Source: Poseidonocella pacifica (lineage in GTDB: Bacteria > Pseudomonadota > Alphaproteobacteria > Rhodobacterales > Rhodobacteraceae). Taken from it: 64,000 nt of DNA. The notes below the pieces were generated by a model. The model saw nothing but the letters and a program-made list of their open reading frames with translations, was not told the origin of the DNA and did no database searches. The first letter of the stretch is position 1, and each line of letters starts with the position of its first letter. The stretch is from the NCBI RefSeq assembly GCF_900111875.1, contig NZ_FOJU01000003.1, positions 496,001-560,000 on the forward strand, written 5' to 3'. The position numbers and the translations under genes are program-made. This document shows positions 16,427 to 24,712 of this stretch, one piece after another.

Positions 16427-17605
16427 GATGACCTGAACCGCCGCAGAGAGGCCGCCCGCGCCATGCGGAATCTGAAGCGCGCCAAGACCTGCTTCGATAG
16501 TCCCCAGCATTCCGAGGATCATGTGGGCGTTCACGTGCCCCATATGCCCGATACGAAAGAACCCGTGCCATTCGGGATCACCCGGCGGGGCCATGCCCAG
16601 ACCGATTCCCAGCGTTACCCCTGCCTCACGCTCAACCCATTCTCGCAAAGCCGTGCCATAGGGCGCGCCGATCTTGAGCGCGGTTACCGCGTGGGACCGC
16701 AGAGCGGGATCCGCGACATTCAACTCCAGCGGGCCCTCCTTCCCCCAAGCGTCGACAGCCGCCCAGATGGCCCTCGTCAAGGTGGCGTGCCGGGCCCAGA
16801 TCGCTTCAATTCCCTCTTCGGCAATCATGTCGAGCGAGGCGCGCAGCCCGAGGAGATGATGGGTCGGGGCCGTTCCCCCGAAATACTGATAGAAGAATTC
16901 CGGATCTGCCCGTGGAATCCAATCCCAATATTTGCTCACACGCGGCATGGCGGCCCGCACCGTCGCGGCCTTCGGGGAGAAGAACACGAACCCCAAACCG
17001 GGCGGCACCATCAATCCCTTCTGACTGGCGGCAACCATGATATCGACGCCCCATGCATCCATCTCAAACCGATCGCACGCGAGCGAAGCGATGCAATCAG
17101 CCATCAGGAGGCCGTCATATCCGGCCGCATCAAGAGCCTTTCGCACCGCACCGACGTCGTTTCGAATGGATGTAGACGTATCGACATGGGTGACGAGCAC
17201 CGCCCTGTAGTCACCGTCGGCGCGCAAATGCGCCTCAACCCGGGCGGGATCGACCTGTGCCTGCTTGCCGAATTCGAGGATGTCCACCTCTGCGCCGACG
17301 CCTTGCGCCACCTCTGCCCATCCGTGGGCGAATTGCCCCGTCGAGAGCACAAGCACCCGATCCCCCGGGGAGAGCACATTGGACAGCGCCGCTTCCCACG
17401 CCCCGTGACCGTTCGAGACATAGATCGCCACGTGGTGCGCCGTACGGGCCACCTGCCGCAATTCCGGGATCATCCCCGCCACCATATCCACCAGCGCGCC
17501 TTCATAGATGTTCGGTGCAGGCGCATGCATTGCCGCCAACACCCGGTCGGGCACGACGGAGGGGCCGGGTATGGCCAGATAGGGACGGCCGTGACGCAGC
17601 GACAT
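16355..17605 (-). CDS. Serine-glyoxylate / alanine-glyoxylate-type aminotransferase
   Basis: PLP enzyme of the SGA/AGT class V family, transferring the amino group of serine or alanine to glyoxylate; in alphaproteobacteria this feeds the serine cycle or photorespiration-like glyoxylate removal. It has PGPSVVPDRVLAAM near residue 14, VSNGHGAWEAALSN near 65, and the PLP lysine in ASQKGLMVPPGLGF near 195. The chosen ATG at 17605 has an AGGAG ribosome site; a TTG six bases upstream is less likely. The last ~20 residues (ending KQCCE) look non-conserved and overlap the small membrane gene on the other strand. No other serine-cycle genes are adjacent. Confidence 0.9.
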   Translation of the reverse strand: MSLRHGRPYLAIPGPSVVPDRVLAAMHAPAPNIYEGALVDMVAGMIPELRQVARTAHHVAIYVSNGHGAWEAALSNVLSPGDRVLVLSTGQFAHGWAEVAQGVGAEVDILEFGKQAQVDPARVEAHLRADGDYRAVLVTHVDTSTSIRNDVGAVRKALDAAGYDGLLMADCIASLACDRFEMDAWGVDIMVAASQKGLMVPPGLGFVFFSPKAATVRAAMPRVSKYWDWIPRADPEFFYQYFGGTAPTHHLLGLRASLDMIAEEGIEAIWARHATLTRAIWAAVDAWGKEGPLELNVADPALRSHAVTALKIGAPYGTALREWVEREAGVTLGIGLGMAPPGDPEWHGFFRIGHMGHVNAHMILGMLGTIEAGLGALQIPHGAGGLSAAVQVISAAGTSPAQVEPGNTAMQKQCCE

Positions 17606-17635
17606 GGGCAAACTCCTTCTGCCGGAACCGGGCAG

Positions 17636-17663
17636 ACCTTACCGCCACGCCTCGCCGCGTCAA
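17636..17663 (-). promoter_or_regulatory. Possible promoter of the serine-glyoxylate aminotransferase gene
   Basis: Minus-strand TTGACG (17658-17663), 16-base spacer, TAAGGT (17636-17641), about 31 bp upstream of the ATG. The -35 box is good, the -10 box weak. Confidence 0.4.
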
Positions 17664-17733
17664 TCGCGTAGCGGGTTGCCAGAACCGCCCCACCCCCCTA
17701 GATGGGGCAAGCAACAGCGCGGGGCGCACACTT

Positions 17734-18429
17734 ATGGGCATCTGGAACGCGGTCATGCGCCGGATCGACAAGGCGAACGGCAAGTTCATTCGGAGTTTCG
17801 GGCATGATCTCACCACGCCCCGTGGCCGTCGCGTTGCGCGTTTTCACTACCATTGGATCGACCACGCGATCCTGCGGTACTGGTGGACGAACTTCGCTCA
17901 GATTGCGCCGGGGGTCTATCGCTCCAACCAGCCAACTCACGCCCGTTTTGAGGTGATGAAGGAGTTGGGGGTCAAGACTGTGCTCAATCTGCGCGGCGAA
18001 GAGCGGCTGAGTCATTTTCAGTTCGAGAAGGAAAGCTGTGACAAGTTGGGCCTCAAAATGGTCAACATCCGGCTTCACGCACGCAAGGCCAAAACTGGCG
18101 AACGCTATCTCGAAGCGATCAACGCCATGCGCGAGATCGAAAAGCCTTTCCTGATCCACTGTAAATCAGGCGCGGATCGCGCAGGGCTTGCCGCAGTGCT
18201 CTATCTTCTTGCCATCGAAAAGCGCCCGATCGAGGAAGCACGCAAGCAACTATCCCTTGGCCACCTGCACATTCGCTGGACCAAGACGGGCATTCTCGAC
18301 CACATTCTTGACCTCTACGAGGCGCGCAATGAGAAATCGCCGATCGATATCGAGGAGTGGTTCCGTACGGAATACAATCGCAAGGCGGTTCAAAAGAGCT
18401 TTGACGCGCTGCCAATCTGGCGTCGCTAG
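17734..18429 (+). CDS. Dual-specificity / tyrosine phosphatase-like protein
   Basis: Cysteine-based phosphatase of 231 residues. The signature loop HCKSGADRAG (about residues 141-150) fits HCxxxxxR, with the nucleophilic cysteine and the arginine both present. Upstream, QIAPGVYRSNQPTHARFE and GVKTVLNLRGEE match the N-terminal part of the family, in which members act on phosphotyrosine, phosphoinositides or lipid A-type substrates. The ATG at 17734 is used; the longer reading upstream only mirrors the aminotransferase promoter region. Monocistronic, divergent from the aminotransferase gene and convergent with the glycosyltransferase gene. Confidence 0.85.
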   Translation: MGIWNAVMRRIDKANGKFIRSFGHDLTTPRGRRVARFHYHWIDHAILRYWWTNFAQIAPGVYRSNQPTHARFEVMKELGVKTVLNLRGEERLSHFQFEKESCDKLGLKMVNIRLHARKAKTGERYLEAINAMREIEKPFLIHCKSGADRAGLAAVLYLLAIEKRPIEEARKQLSLGHLHIRWTKTGILDHILDLYEARNEKSPIDIEEWFRTEYNRKAVQKSFDALPIWRR

Positions 18430-18444
18430 GAAACTCCCCGGCGC

Positions 18445-19128
18445 TCAGCGGCGGCGTTCATAGCGCGCGACAAGTCTCTCCGGCGTTACGCCTGCGTAGT
18501 AGAGTGCCAAGGTCGTGAGGTTCTTTGCCCCGCGCCGCATCCATCCCTCCCGCTCATACCGTTCGGCGCCTGTCCGAATCTCCGCCGCTATCGGCACCAA
18601 ATGCCCGCGTAGGGACCGTGAGAGCGCAACATCCTCCATCAACGGCTGATCTGAAAACCCTCCGACCTGATGATAAACCGTCCGGGGAAGCAGAAGCCCC
18701 TGATCCCCATATGGAATCCCGAATACCCTCGCTCGAAGGTTCGCCCACCCCGCCACGACATGCGCACCAGCCGCAGCGGAGCGGAACCGAAGGCGAAAAT
18801 ACCCGGCCTTGGTTCCCTGGATATGCGACGCCGCGGCCTCGGTCCAACCCGCCCCAAGCCAACTGTCAGCATGCAAGATCAGCAGCCATTTGCCTTCCGC
18901 GGCGGCGCATCCTCGCTGAAGCTGTCCACCACGTGAGGCCTCGCCGTGAACCACCTGCGCGCCAGCCGCCTCAGCAATCTCGAGCGTTTCATCGGTCGAG
19001 CCGCCGTCGCTTATGATCAGATCGCGGATAAGACCGCACGTCAGTCCCTCCGCCAGAGAGGCAAGGCAATCAGGCAGCGTCTTTCCCGCATTCAAAGTCG
19101 GGATCACCACGGAAATCGGTGCGCGCAT
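18445..19128 (-). CDS. Family 2 glycosyltransferase (TIGR04283-like)
   Basis: Glycosyltransferase of 227 residues with a GT-A fold. ISVVIPTLNAGKTLPDCLASL opens the protein, the nucleotide-binding SDGGSTDET lies near residue 40, the DXD-equivalent HADSWL near 87, and the PYGDQGLLLPR acceptor-side motif near 139. The GDQGL and MEDVALSRSL stretches resemble the subgroup linked to arsenosugar or related small-molecule glycosylation; that assignment is from memory of the family and is tentative. It is divergent from the ygfZ-like gene with about 60 bp between starts. Confidence 0.82.
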   Translation of the reverse strand: MRAPISVVIPTLNAGKTLPDCLASLAEGLTCGLIRDLIISDGGSTDETLEIAEAAGAQVVHGEASRGGQLQRGCAAAEGKWLLILHADSWLGAGWTEAAASHIQGTKAGYFRLRFRSAAAGAHVVAGWANLRARVFGIPYGDQGLLLPRTVYHQVGGFSDQPLMEDVALSRSLRGHLVPIAAEIRTGAERYEREGWMRRGAKNLTTLALYYAGVTPERLVARYERRR

Positions 19129-19189
19129 GCCGCCCCCTGTTGTAGCTCAAGGCCATCTCTATATTACGGGAGCACATCAGGAGGGAAGC

Positions 19190-19942
19190 ATGACCGAGGA
19201 ACACGCAGATAGTCGCACGATCCTGAAGCTGTCCGGGGACGATGCCCGCGCATTCCTTCAGGGCTTGGTGACGAACGATGTGGACCGGCTGTCAGAGGGG
19301 ATCGTCTACGCGGCACTGCTGACACCGCAGGGCAAGCTGATAAGCGATTTTTTCCTCGTCGAGCAAGCCGATGCGATTTTGATCGACGCCCCTGCGGAAC
19401 GCGCTCCGACCCTGTTCCAGAGGCTGTCGCTCTATAAGCTTCGCTCCAATGTGGCGGTCGAGCAAACAGACCTCACTGTGCAGCGCGGCTTGGGGACACC
19501 GCCCGAAGGTGCCTATGCTGACCCGCGTCACCCCGCACTGGGCTGGCGAGCCTATGGCCAAAGCGAAATGGCCCTGCCTTCAGTCGATTGGGATGCTCTT
19601 CGTGTCGCGCATCTCATCCCCGAATGGGGCACCGAACTCGACGAGGACACGTTCATCCTCGAAGCCGGTTTCGAGCGGTTGAACGGCGTCGACTTCCGAA
19701 AGGGTTGCTATGTCGGGCAGGAGGTCACGGCGCGCATGAAGCACAAGACAGAACTGCGCAAAGGCTTTGCCCGCGTGGCTGTCACGGGGGATGGGGCAGC
19801 TGGAACCCCGATTGAGACTGCCGATCAAAAACCGGCTGGCCGCTTGCACACCCGCGCAGGGAACGAAGCCATCGCCTATCTGCGTTTCGACCGTGCAGAG
19901 GGGCCGATGACAGCGGGCGAGGCGAGCGTCAGCCGCCTGTGA
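19190..19942 (+). CDS. ygfZ: Folate-binding protein YgfZ (iron-sulfur cluster maintenance)
   Basis: Protein of 250 residues related to the glycine-cleavage T protein, thought to help assemble or repair certain Fe-S enzymes using a folate cofactor. The diagnostic KGCYVGQEVTARMKHK motif is near residues 172-187, with the essential cysteine present. The N-terminal LSGDDARAFLQGLVTNDV segment is also typical. ATG 19190 is chosen for its AGGAGGGAA ribosome site. It converges on a hypothetical membrane-protein gene with 6 bp between the stops. Confidence 0.93.
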   Translation: MTEEHADSRTILKLSGDDARAFLQGLVTNDVDRLSEGIVYAALLTPQGKLISDFFLVEQADAILIDAPAERAPTLFQRLSLYKLRSNVAVEQTDLTVQRGLGTPPEGAYADPRHPALGWRAYGQSEMALPSVDWDALRVAHLIPEWGTELDEDTFILEAGFERLNGVDFRKGCYVGQEVTARMKHKTELRKGFARVAVTGDGAAGTPIETADQKPAGRLHTRAGNEAIAYLRFDRAEGPMTAGEASVSRL

Positions 19943-19948
19943 AAGCCG

Positions 19949-20539
19949 CTAGAGCACTTCGGTGATCGGATAGACATGAGTGAGGTAAAGGTAGAAAAAC
20001 GCCAATGAAATCGCGAGGATGATAATCCCCAGTACCGGCGAGGATACCTTTATCCCCCCTGTGCCGGCCTCGAACGATGTCTCTAGGGAGCCGCGCTTTT
20101 CATCCGTCGCGCGGCGCGCTTCCGCAAACTGAAGCCAAGAGAAATAGAGACCCGCGACAACGATCCCGATCACAAGGAAGAAGATCACCTTGGAGGACAG
20201 GAGTTGCCACTCAAAGACACGGCGGCGGTGATCATAGCCGCTGGCGCGGTACTCATAATAGGCCCGCAGGCTTTGCTGCATCGCCGCCATACCGTCTTCA
20301 TCGAGTTGATCGGCCGCCCATAAGTCAGGAAGCTCTGCCTGCATTCCGCCGAATTCGTCCAAGGGAAGCGGTTCGACGACGATAGGCTCCTCTTCGACAA
20401 AGTCGTTTTCAAAGATGAACACATCGTCAGTTGGGAAAAGGCTTCCGGGGGCCTCAGGAAGGTCAGCAGGCTGAACCTGATCCTGCGCCGACAATGGCAG
20501 AGCGACGAGCGCCAGTACGAATGCTATGATCAAGCGCAA
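19949..20539 (-). CDS. Hypothetical exported or membrane protein with two C-terminal helices
   Basis: Product of 196 residues, not recognised. It has a signal-peptide-like start (RLIIAFVLALVALPLSAQ, possible cleavage after SAQ), an acidic region (about 20-80) rich in Asp, Glu and Pro, then hydrophobic segments at about 117-135 (VIFFLVIGIVVAGLYF) and 168-188 (VLGIIILAISLAFFYLYL). The start is a TTG at 20539, supported by a GGGAG ribosome site 7 bases upstream and by the absence of another in-frame start before the signal sequence. Confidence 0.72.
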   Translation of the reverse strand: MRLIIAFVLALVALPLSAQDQVQPADLPEAPGSLFPTDDVFIFENDFVEEEPIVVEPLPLDEFGGMQAELPDLWAADQLDEDGMAAMQQSLRAYYEYRASGYDHRRRVFEWQLLSSKVIFFLVIGIVVAGLYFSWLQFAEARRATDEKRGSLETSFEAGTGGIKVSSPVLGIIILAISLAFFYLYLTHVYPITEVL

Positions 20540-20615
20540 GGATTACTCCCCCCATGGTTGAACCATGAAGGGCACGAACCCCTCGCAAAATCAAGACATC
20601 GCGGGATAAAACGCC

Positions 20616-21179
20616 TCAGGCGCGCTCGGAATAGTCCATCGTTTCCGTGTTGACGATGATCATCTCTTCCTGACCGACGAAGGGCGGCACCATGACCTTG
20701 ACCCCGTTGTCGAGGATCGCAGGCTTGAAGCTATTGGCCGCCGTCTGGCCCTTCACAACCGGTTCCGTTTCCACGACCTGACAGGTGACCTTCTGCGGCA
20801 GGGTGGCATTGAGCGCTTCGTTCTCGTGAAATTCGACCAGAATTGTCATGCCATCCTGAAGGAAAGGCCGACGCTCGCCGAGGATTTCCGAGGGAAGTTC
20901 CACCTGATCGAAGGTTTCCGTATCCATGAAGGTCAGCATGCCGTCCGTCTCGTAGAGGAACTGCATGTCTTTCTGCTCAAGGCGTACGCGCTCGACCTTG
21001 TCAGCGCTGCGGAAACGCTCGTTGAGTTTGGATCCGTTGCGAAGGTTGCGCATTTCCACTTGCGCAAAGGCGCCGCCCTTTCCGGGCTTCACGTGGTCAA
21101 CCTTCACCGCGGCCCAGAGGCCGCCATTATGCTCCAGAACGTTTCCGGGGCGAATTTCGTTACCGTTGATCTTGGGCAT
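20616..21179 (-). CDS. efp: Translation elongation factor P
   Basis: Ribosome-binding factor that relieves stalling at polyproline stretches. The 187-residue length is exact for the family. It opens with [19 protein letters not shown] and carries the modifiable lysine in the loop [13 protein letters not shown] near residue 34; lysine there is the form modified by EpmA-type ligases. The C-terminal block [23 protein letters not shown] is also conserved. ATG 21179 is used. It has its own promoter and is divergent from the DUF6280-type gene. Confidence 0.97.
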   Translation of the reverse strand: MPKINGNEIRPGNVLEHNGGLWAAVKVDHVKPGKGGAFAQVEMRNLRNGSKLNERFRSADKVERVRLEQKDMQFLYETDGMLTFMDTETFDQVELPSEILGERRPFLQDGMTILVEFHENEALNATLPQKVTCQVVETEPVVKGQTAANSFKPAILDNGVKVMVPPFVGQEEMIIVNTETMDYSERA

Positions 21180-21220
21180 CAGTAAACACCGTGGCAATGG
21201 TTGATGGATCGTTGACGCGC

Positions 21221-21249
21221 TCTATATCTGGCCGGGTGCGGTGGAGCAA
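21221..21249 (-). promoter_or_regulatory. Promoter of efp
   Basis: Minus-strand TTGCTC (21244-21249), 17-base spacer, TATAGA (21221-21226); the ATG is 42 bp downstream of the -10 box. Good spacing and a good -10 match. Confidence 0.6.
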
Positions 21250-21282
21250 GCCTGCGAGATAGGGTGCGTCATCGCGACGAGT

Positions 21283-21299
21283 TATGCGTCAGTCGCATA
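21283..21299. repeat. Inverted repeat in the efp / DUF6280 intergenic region
   Basis: Perfect 6-bp arms TATGCG and CGCATA separated by 5 bases, upstream of the possible + strand -35 box (TTGGGT at 21313-21318, TATCAG at 21336-21341). It could be an operator; short arms make chance possible. Confidence 0.35.
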
Positions 21300-21391
21300 T
21301 GTGCTATGCAAATTGGGTGTATCCGAATCGCGGCATATCAGTCATAAGCACCGGCACGCCGGAAACACAAGACCAATAAAAAGGACGGATC

Positions 21392-21709
21392 ATGAAGGAT
21401 TTCGTTGACGGTACGGCCTTCAATAACGAGCAAGGAAACCGTGCCCGAAAGCTATTCGCCGCCGTTGTGCTTGCAGCACTCGACGATGCGATCGCTGACG
21501 ACAAGAAATACGGCAATGGCCCCGAGCAGATCGCCCGCTGGGCGCGCTCTCGTGATGGCCGCGAGGTACTGAGCTGTGCCGGAATCGACCCCAATGAGCG
21601 GGTCGTCGAGGGCCTGATGGACTTCGTATCGAAGGGTGTGCGGACCTCCGTCGCCCTGTCGCGCGAAGAGAGCGAGCGTCGAAACGCTGCGCAGGCCGAA
21701 GCTGCCTGA
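21392..21709 (+). CDS. DUF6280-type small conserved protein
   Basis: Protein of 105 residues that I recognise as the roseobacter-specific DUF6280 type; function unknown. It is helical and charged, with no membrane segment and one cysteine (SCAGIDP near residue 62). The sequence begins MKDFVDGTAFNNEQGNRARK and includes a DDAIADDKKYGNGPEQIARW helix. It is monocistronic, with its own upstream region containing an inverted repeat and a strong terminator 23 bp after the stop, the arrangement of a well-expressed independent gene. Recognition is from memory. Confidence 0.78.
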   Translation: MKDFVDGTAFNNEQGNRARKLFAAVVLAALDDAIADDKKYGNGPEQIARWARSRDGREVLSCAGIDPNERVVEGLMDFVSKGVRTSVALSREESERRNAAQAEAA

Positions 21710-21731
21710 GACTTACCTCGCCGAATGATTG

Positions 21732-21770
21732 AACCCCGCATGTGCTCCGCACTGCGGGGTTTTTTCTTTT
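21732..21770 (+). terminator. Intrinsic terminator of the DUF6280-type gene
   Basis: Stem AACCCCGCA / TGCGGGGTT (21732-21740 with 21753-21761), 12-base loop, followed by a T-rich run on the + strand (TTTTTTCTTTT). Classic intrinsic terminator form. Confidence 0.88.
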
Positions 21771-21900
21771 CAGGGATCAGCATCGCGGGTCATGGAACTC
21801 AGCCCACGGAGCGATAGACAACCAGAGGTCCCTTGTTCCTTCTTCACCACCAAAGAAGACGGAGTCTTACCAAGCAGGATCGCGTTCCGATCAGCCAGCG

Positions 21901-23124
21901 CTATATCATGCGGCCTTGCAGCAGGCGGGGAACCTCACCTGTCAGCCCGGCCGCTTCGCGGATGAAGCCTCTGCGCAACCCCGGCAAAGCGTTCACAACC
22001 CCAAGCCCCAGATCACGCCCGAGGCGCAAGATTGGGTTATCCGTCGAGAACAGTCGGTTGAAGGTATCTGTGGCGGCGGCGAGCCCAACGACGTCAAACC
22101 GTCGCCACTGCTCATAGCGTTGCAGGACGTCAATCGTGCCGATGTCCTCCCCCCGGCGGGCCGCAAGCACAATCACCTCCACGAGCGACGCCACGTCCCT
22201 CAGGCCCGCGTTCAGCCCCTGCCCGGCGATTGGGTGCACCACATGCGCCGCATCTCCCAGAAGCGCGACGCGGGGCGCTACGAACCGCTCAGCGAGGCTC
22301 AGCGCGAGCGGATAGTGGTATCGGGCCCCGTCGAGATGGATATCCCCGAGAAAGTCGCCGAAACGCGGGCGAAGGACCTCGAGATATTCCTCCGCGCCAA
22401 GATTGCTGATCCGGTCAGCCTCTTGCGTTTCCTCGGTCCAGACAATGGAGGCGCGATTGCCGTGAAGCGGCAGAATCGCGAGCGGGCCGGAGGGCATGAA
22501 GAATTGATGCGCCACCCCGTCGTGCGAACGTTCGTGCCCGATAGCGCATACCAAGGCCGTCTGATGGTAGGACCACCCGCGCCGAGCAATTCCCGCGCGC
22601 TCTGCAACTCCGGATGCTCGACCATCCGCTCCCATCAGAAGCTGGCCCGTGAGGTCAGTTCCATCCGCAAGACGCACTCGCACCCCTCCGGGGATCGTGT
22701 CTTGCGCCACCACCGATGAGCCGCTGCGCAACGTGATCGCAGGACTGGCTTCGATCATTGCCTGTAATACGGGGCGGAAATGGCGGTCTTCGACCATGAA
22801 GCCCATCGGCCCTTCTTCGATTTCCGCATGATCGAAGTGCAGAAAGAATGGTGACGGTCCTTCTCCCGCGCGGCCATCCGATACCTTGATATCCAAAATG
22901 GGTTGCGCTCGTGCGTCCAACACTTCCCAGATGCCAATGACCTTGAGCAGGCGCTGTGAAGCCAGCGCAAGCGCATAGGACCGGCCGTCGAACTCGCCGC
23001 TGCCCACAGTGGGCGCCCGCCCTTCGATCAACGTGATCGAAAACCCGGTTTGGGCAAGAGCAAGGGCAAGCGTTCCGCCGTTCAGGCCGCCACCGACAAT
23101 CAGGATATCGCTATCGTGTTTCAT
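21901..23124 (-). CDS. UbiH/UbiF/COQ6-family FAD monooxygenase
   Basis: Flavoprotein hydroxylase of 407 residues acting on the ubiquinone ring. It has the N-terminal dinucleotide fold DILIVGGGLNGGTLALAL, the GADGRASGVAERAGI motif near residue 165, and the second FAD motif ALLGDAAHVVHPIAGQGLNA near 283. Which ring carbon it hydroxylates cannot be decided from sequence, so no symbol is given. The ATG at 23124 directly precedes the FAD fold; a much longer reading upstream is a shadow of the amidase gene. It is divergent from the amidase gene, with 82 bp between starts. Confidence 0.9.
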   Translation of the reverse strand: MKHDSDILIVGGGLNGGTLALALAQTGFSITLIEGRAPTVGSGEFDGRSYALALASQRLLKVIGIWEVLDARAQPILDIKVSDGRAGEGPSPFFLHFDHAEIEEGPMGFMVEDRHFRPVLQAMIEASPAITLRSGSSVVAQDTIPGGVRVRLADGTDLTGQLLMGADGRASGVAERAGIARRGWSYHQTALVCAIGHERSHDGVAHQFFMPSGPLAILPLHGNRASIVWTEETQEADRISNLGAEEYLEVLRPRFGDFLGDIHLDGARYHYPLALSLAERFVAPRVALLGDAAHVVHPIAGQGLNAGLRDVASLVEVIVLAARRGEDIGTIDVLQRYEQWRRFDVVGLAAATDTFNRLFSTDNPILRLGRDLGLGVVNALPGLRRGFIREAAGLTGEVPRLLQGRMI

Positions 23125-23206
23125 GATGCCGAATATGCGCCGTCTTGCGGGATTGTCCATCCATGGACAGCCCGCTACCGTCCGCGCGCAGGATATGGAG
23201 AGAGCG

Positions 23207-24550
23207 ATGAACGATTGGACTGGCAAGAGCGCAGCAGACCTTGGCCGCGGGATCGCTTCGGGGGAAATCGACCCGGTAGAGCTTTGCGAGCAAACCCTGG
23301 ACGCAGCGACCCGCCATCCCGTATTCGCCCGCATATACGCTCGTCTCACCCCCGAACGCGCACTGTCCGAAGCGAAGGCCGCGCGGAACCGTGCGTTGGA
23401 GGGGAAACGCCGCTCCATTCTCGATGGCGTTCCCATCAGTTGGAAGGACCTCTTCGATACAGCGGGGGTCGCCACCGAGGCGGGTTCTGCCCTGCTTGCC
23501 GGGCGGGTACCTGAACGCGACGCCGAAGTGCTGCGGGTCGCGACAGAAATGGGCCTCGTCTGTCTTGGCAAGACACACATGTCGGAGCTTGCCTTCTCCG
23601 GGCTAGGCCTCAACCCAGTGACTGAGACATCTCCGTGCATAAATGATCCAGAGGCCGTTTCCGGTGGCTCCTCTTCGGGCGCGGCGGCGTCAGTCGCCCA
23701 TGGGATCGCGCCTGCGGCTATTGGATCCGATACGGGAGGATCCGTGCGCATTCCGGCGGCGTGGAACGACCTTGTCGGCCTCAAGACAACCTCAGGGCAG
23801 CTCTCCCTCGAGGGTACGGTGCCGCTCGCCCCTAGATTCGACACAGTCGGGCCACTAACCCGCACGGTTGAGGACGCAGCCCTGCTTCTCGCGGCCTTGG
23901 AAGGACGCAACGCCCCTGCACCCCAGGCGGCGCCCCTTCGCGGGCGCCGTTTCGCCCTTCTTGAAACCGTGGCGCTAGACGACCTGCGGGATACGCCCGC
24001 AGCAGGCTACGATCGCGCGCTTGAGGCATTGAAGAGCGCTGGCGCGGAACTGGTCCCTTTGAAAGTTCCATTCCTTGAGGATGCAATGGCGCTCTCCGCC
24101 GTGTTGTACAGCAGCGAGGCCTACGGGATCTGGCGCGATACCATCGAAGCCGCGCCCGAGAAGATGTTCGATCAGATCCTTGAACGGTTCCGGGGCGGCA
24201 AGGACTTCTCCGCACCCGATTATGTCGCGGCTTGGGTAGAGTTGGACCGGCATCGCAAACGGTGGCTCGATGAGACCGCGGAATTTGACGCAGTGCTTTG
24301 CCCGACCTGCCCGATCCTGCCGCCGACCACGGCACGGCTTCTGTCCGACCACGCCTATTACGTACGGGAGAACCTGTTGACCCTGCGAAACACGCGGATC
24401 GGCAACCTCATGGGGCTATCTGCGTTGACCCTGCCTACCGGCATACCGAGCACAGGAATTTCCCTGATGTGCGCGCCGATGCAGGAAGAGACGCTACTCG
24501 GGCTTGGGCGCGCAGCAGAGGCTACGATTGGCATGGTGCCCGCAGGGTGA
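23207..24550 (+). CDS. Amidase-signature hydrolase
   Basis: Amidase of 447 residues with the complete Ser-Ser-Lys triad of the signature family: lysine in GVPISWKDLFDTAGV near residue 81, the first serine in AVSGGSSSGAAASVAHG near 155, and the nucleophile in GSDTGGSVRIPAAW near 180. The family includes GatA, but the surrounding sequence is not GatA and no gatB or gatC is near, so hydrolysis of small amides is more likely. Start ATG 23207 has a GGAGAGA ribosome site; the ATG 12 bases upstream is less well placed. It converges with the tRNA-Arg gene. Confidence 0.9.
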   Translation: MNDWTGKSAADLGRGIASGEIDPVELCEQTLDAATRHPVFARIYARLTPERALSEAKAARNRALEGKRRSILDGVPISWKDLFDTAGVATEAGSALLAGRVPERDAEVLRVATEMGLVCLGKTHMSELAFSGLGLNPVTETSPCINDPEAVSGGSSSGAAASVAHGIAPAAIGSDTGGSVRIPAAWNDLVGLKTTSGQLSLEGTVPLAPRFDTVGPLTRTVEDAALLLAALEGRNAPAPQAAPLRGRRFALLETVALDDLRDTPAAGYDRALEALKSAGAELVPLKVPFLEDAMALSAVLYSSEAYGIWRDTIEAAPEKMFDQILERFRGGKDFSAPDYVAAWVELDRHRKRWLDETAEFDAVLCPTCPILPPTTARLLSDHAYYVRENLLTLRNTRIGNLMGLSALTLPTGIPSTGISLMCAPMQEETLLGLGRAAEATIGMVPAG

Positions 24551-24569
24551 AGTCGAATTAGGAGGAAAA

Positions 24570-24646
24570 TGGCGGACCGAGGAGGATTCGAACCCCCGAC
24601 CCCCTGATTCGTAGTCAGGTACTCTATCCAGCTGAGCTATCGGTCC
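24570..24646 (-). tRNA. tRNA-Arg (anticodon ACG)
   Basis: Cloverleaf read on the minus strand: acceptor stem GGACCGA / TCGGTCC, D arm AGCTCAGCTGGATAGAG, anticodon stem CCTGA / TCAGG around loop CTACGAA (anticodon ACG), TPsiC arm GGGGGTTCGAATCC. Discriminator G, and the 3' CCA is encoded (24570-24572). ACG is the inosine-modified isoacceptor for CGN codons. Confidence 0.97.
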
Positions 24647-24712
24647 GTTGGGCGGTCATCTACGTGAGGTGCCCAACCTGTGCAAGTGCAAATTCACACT
24701 TTTTTCGACCGT

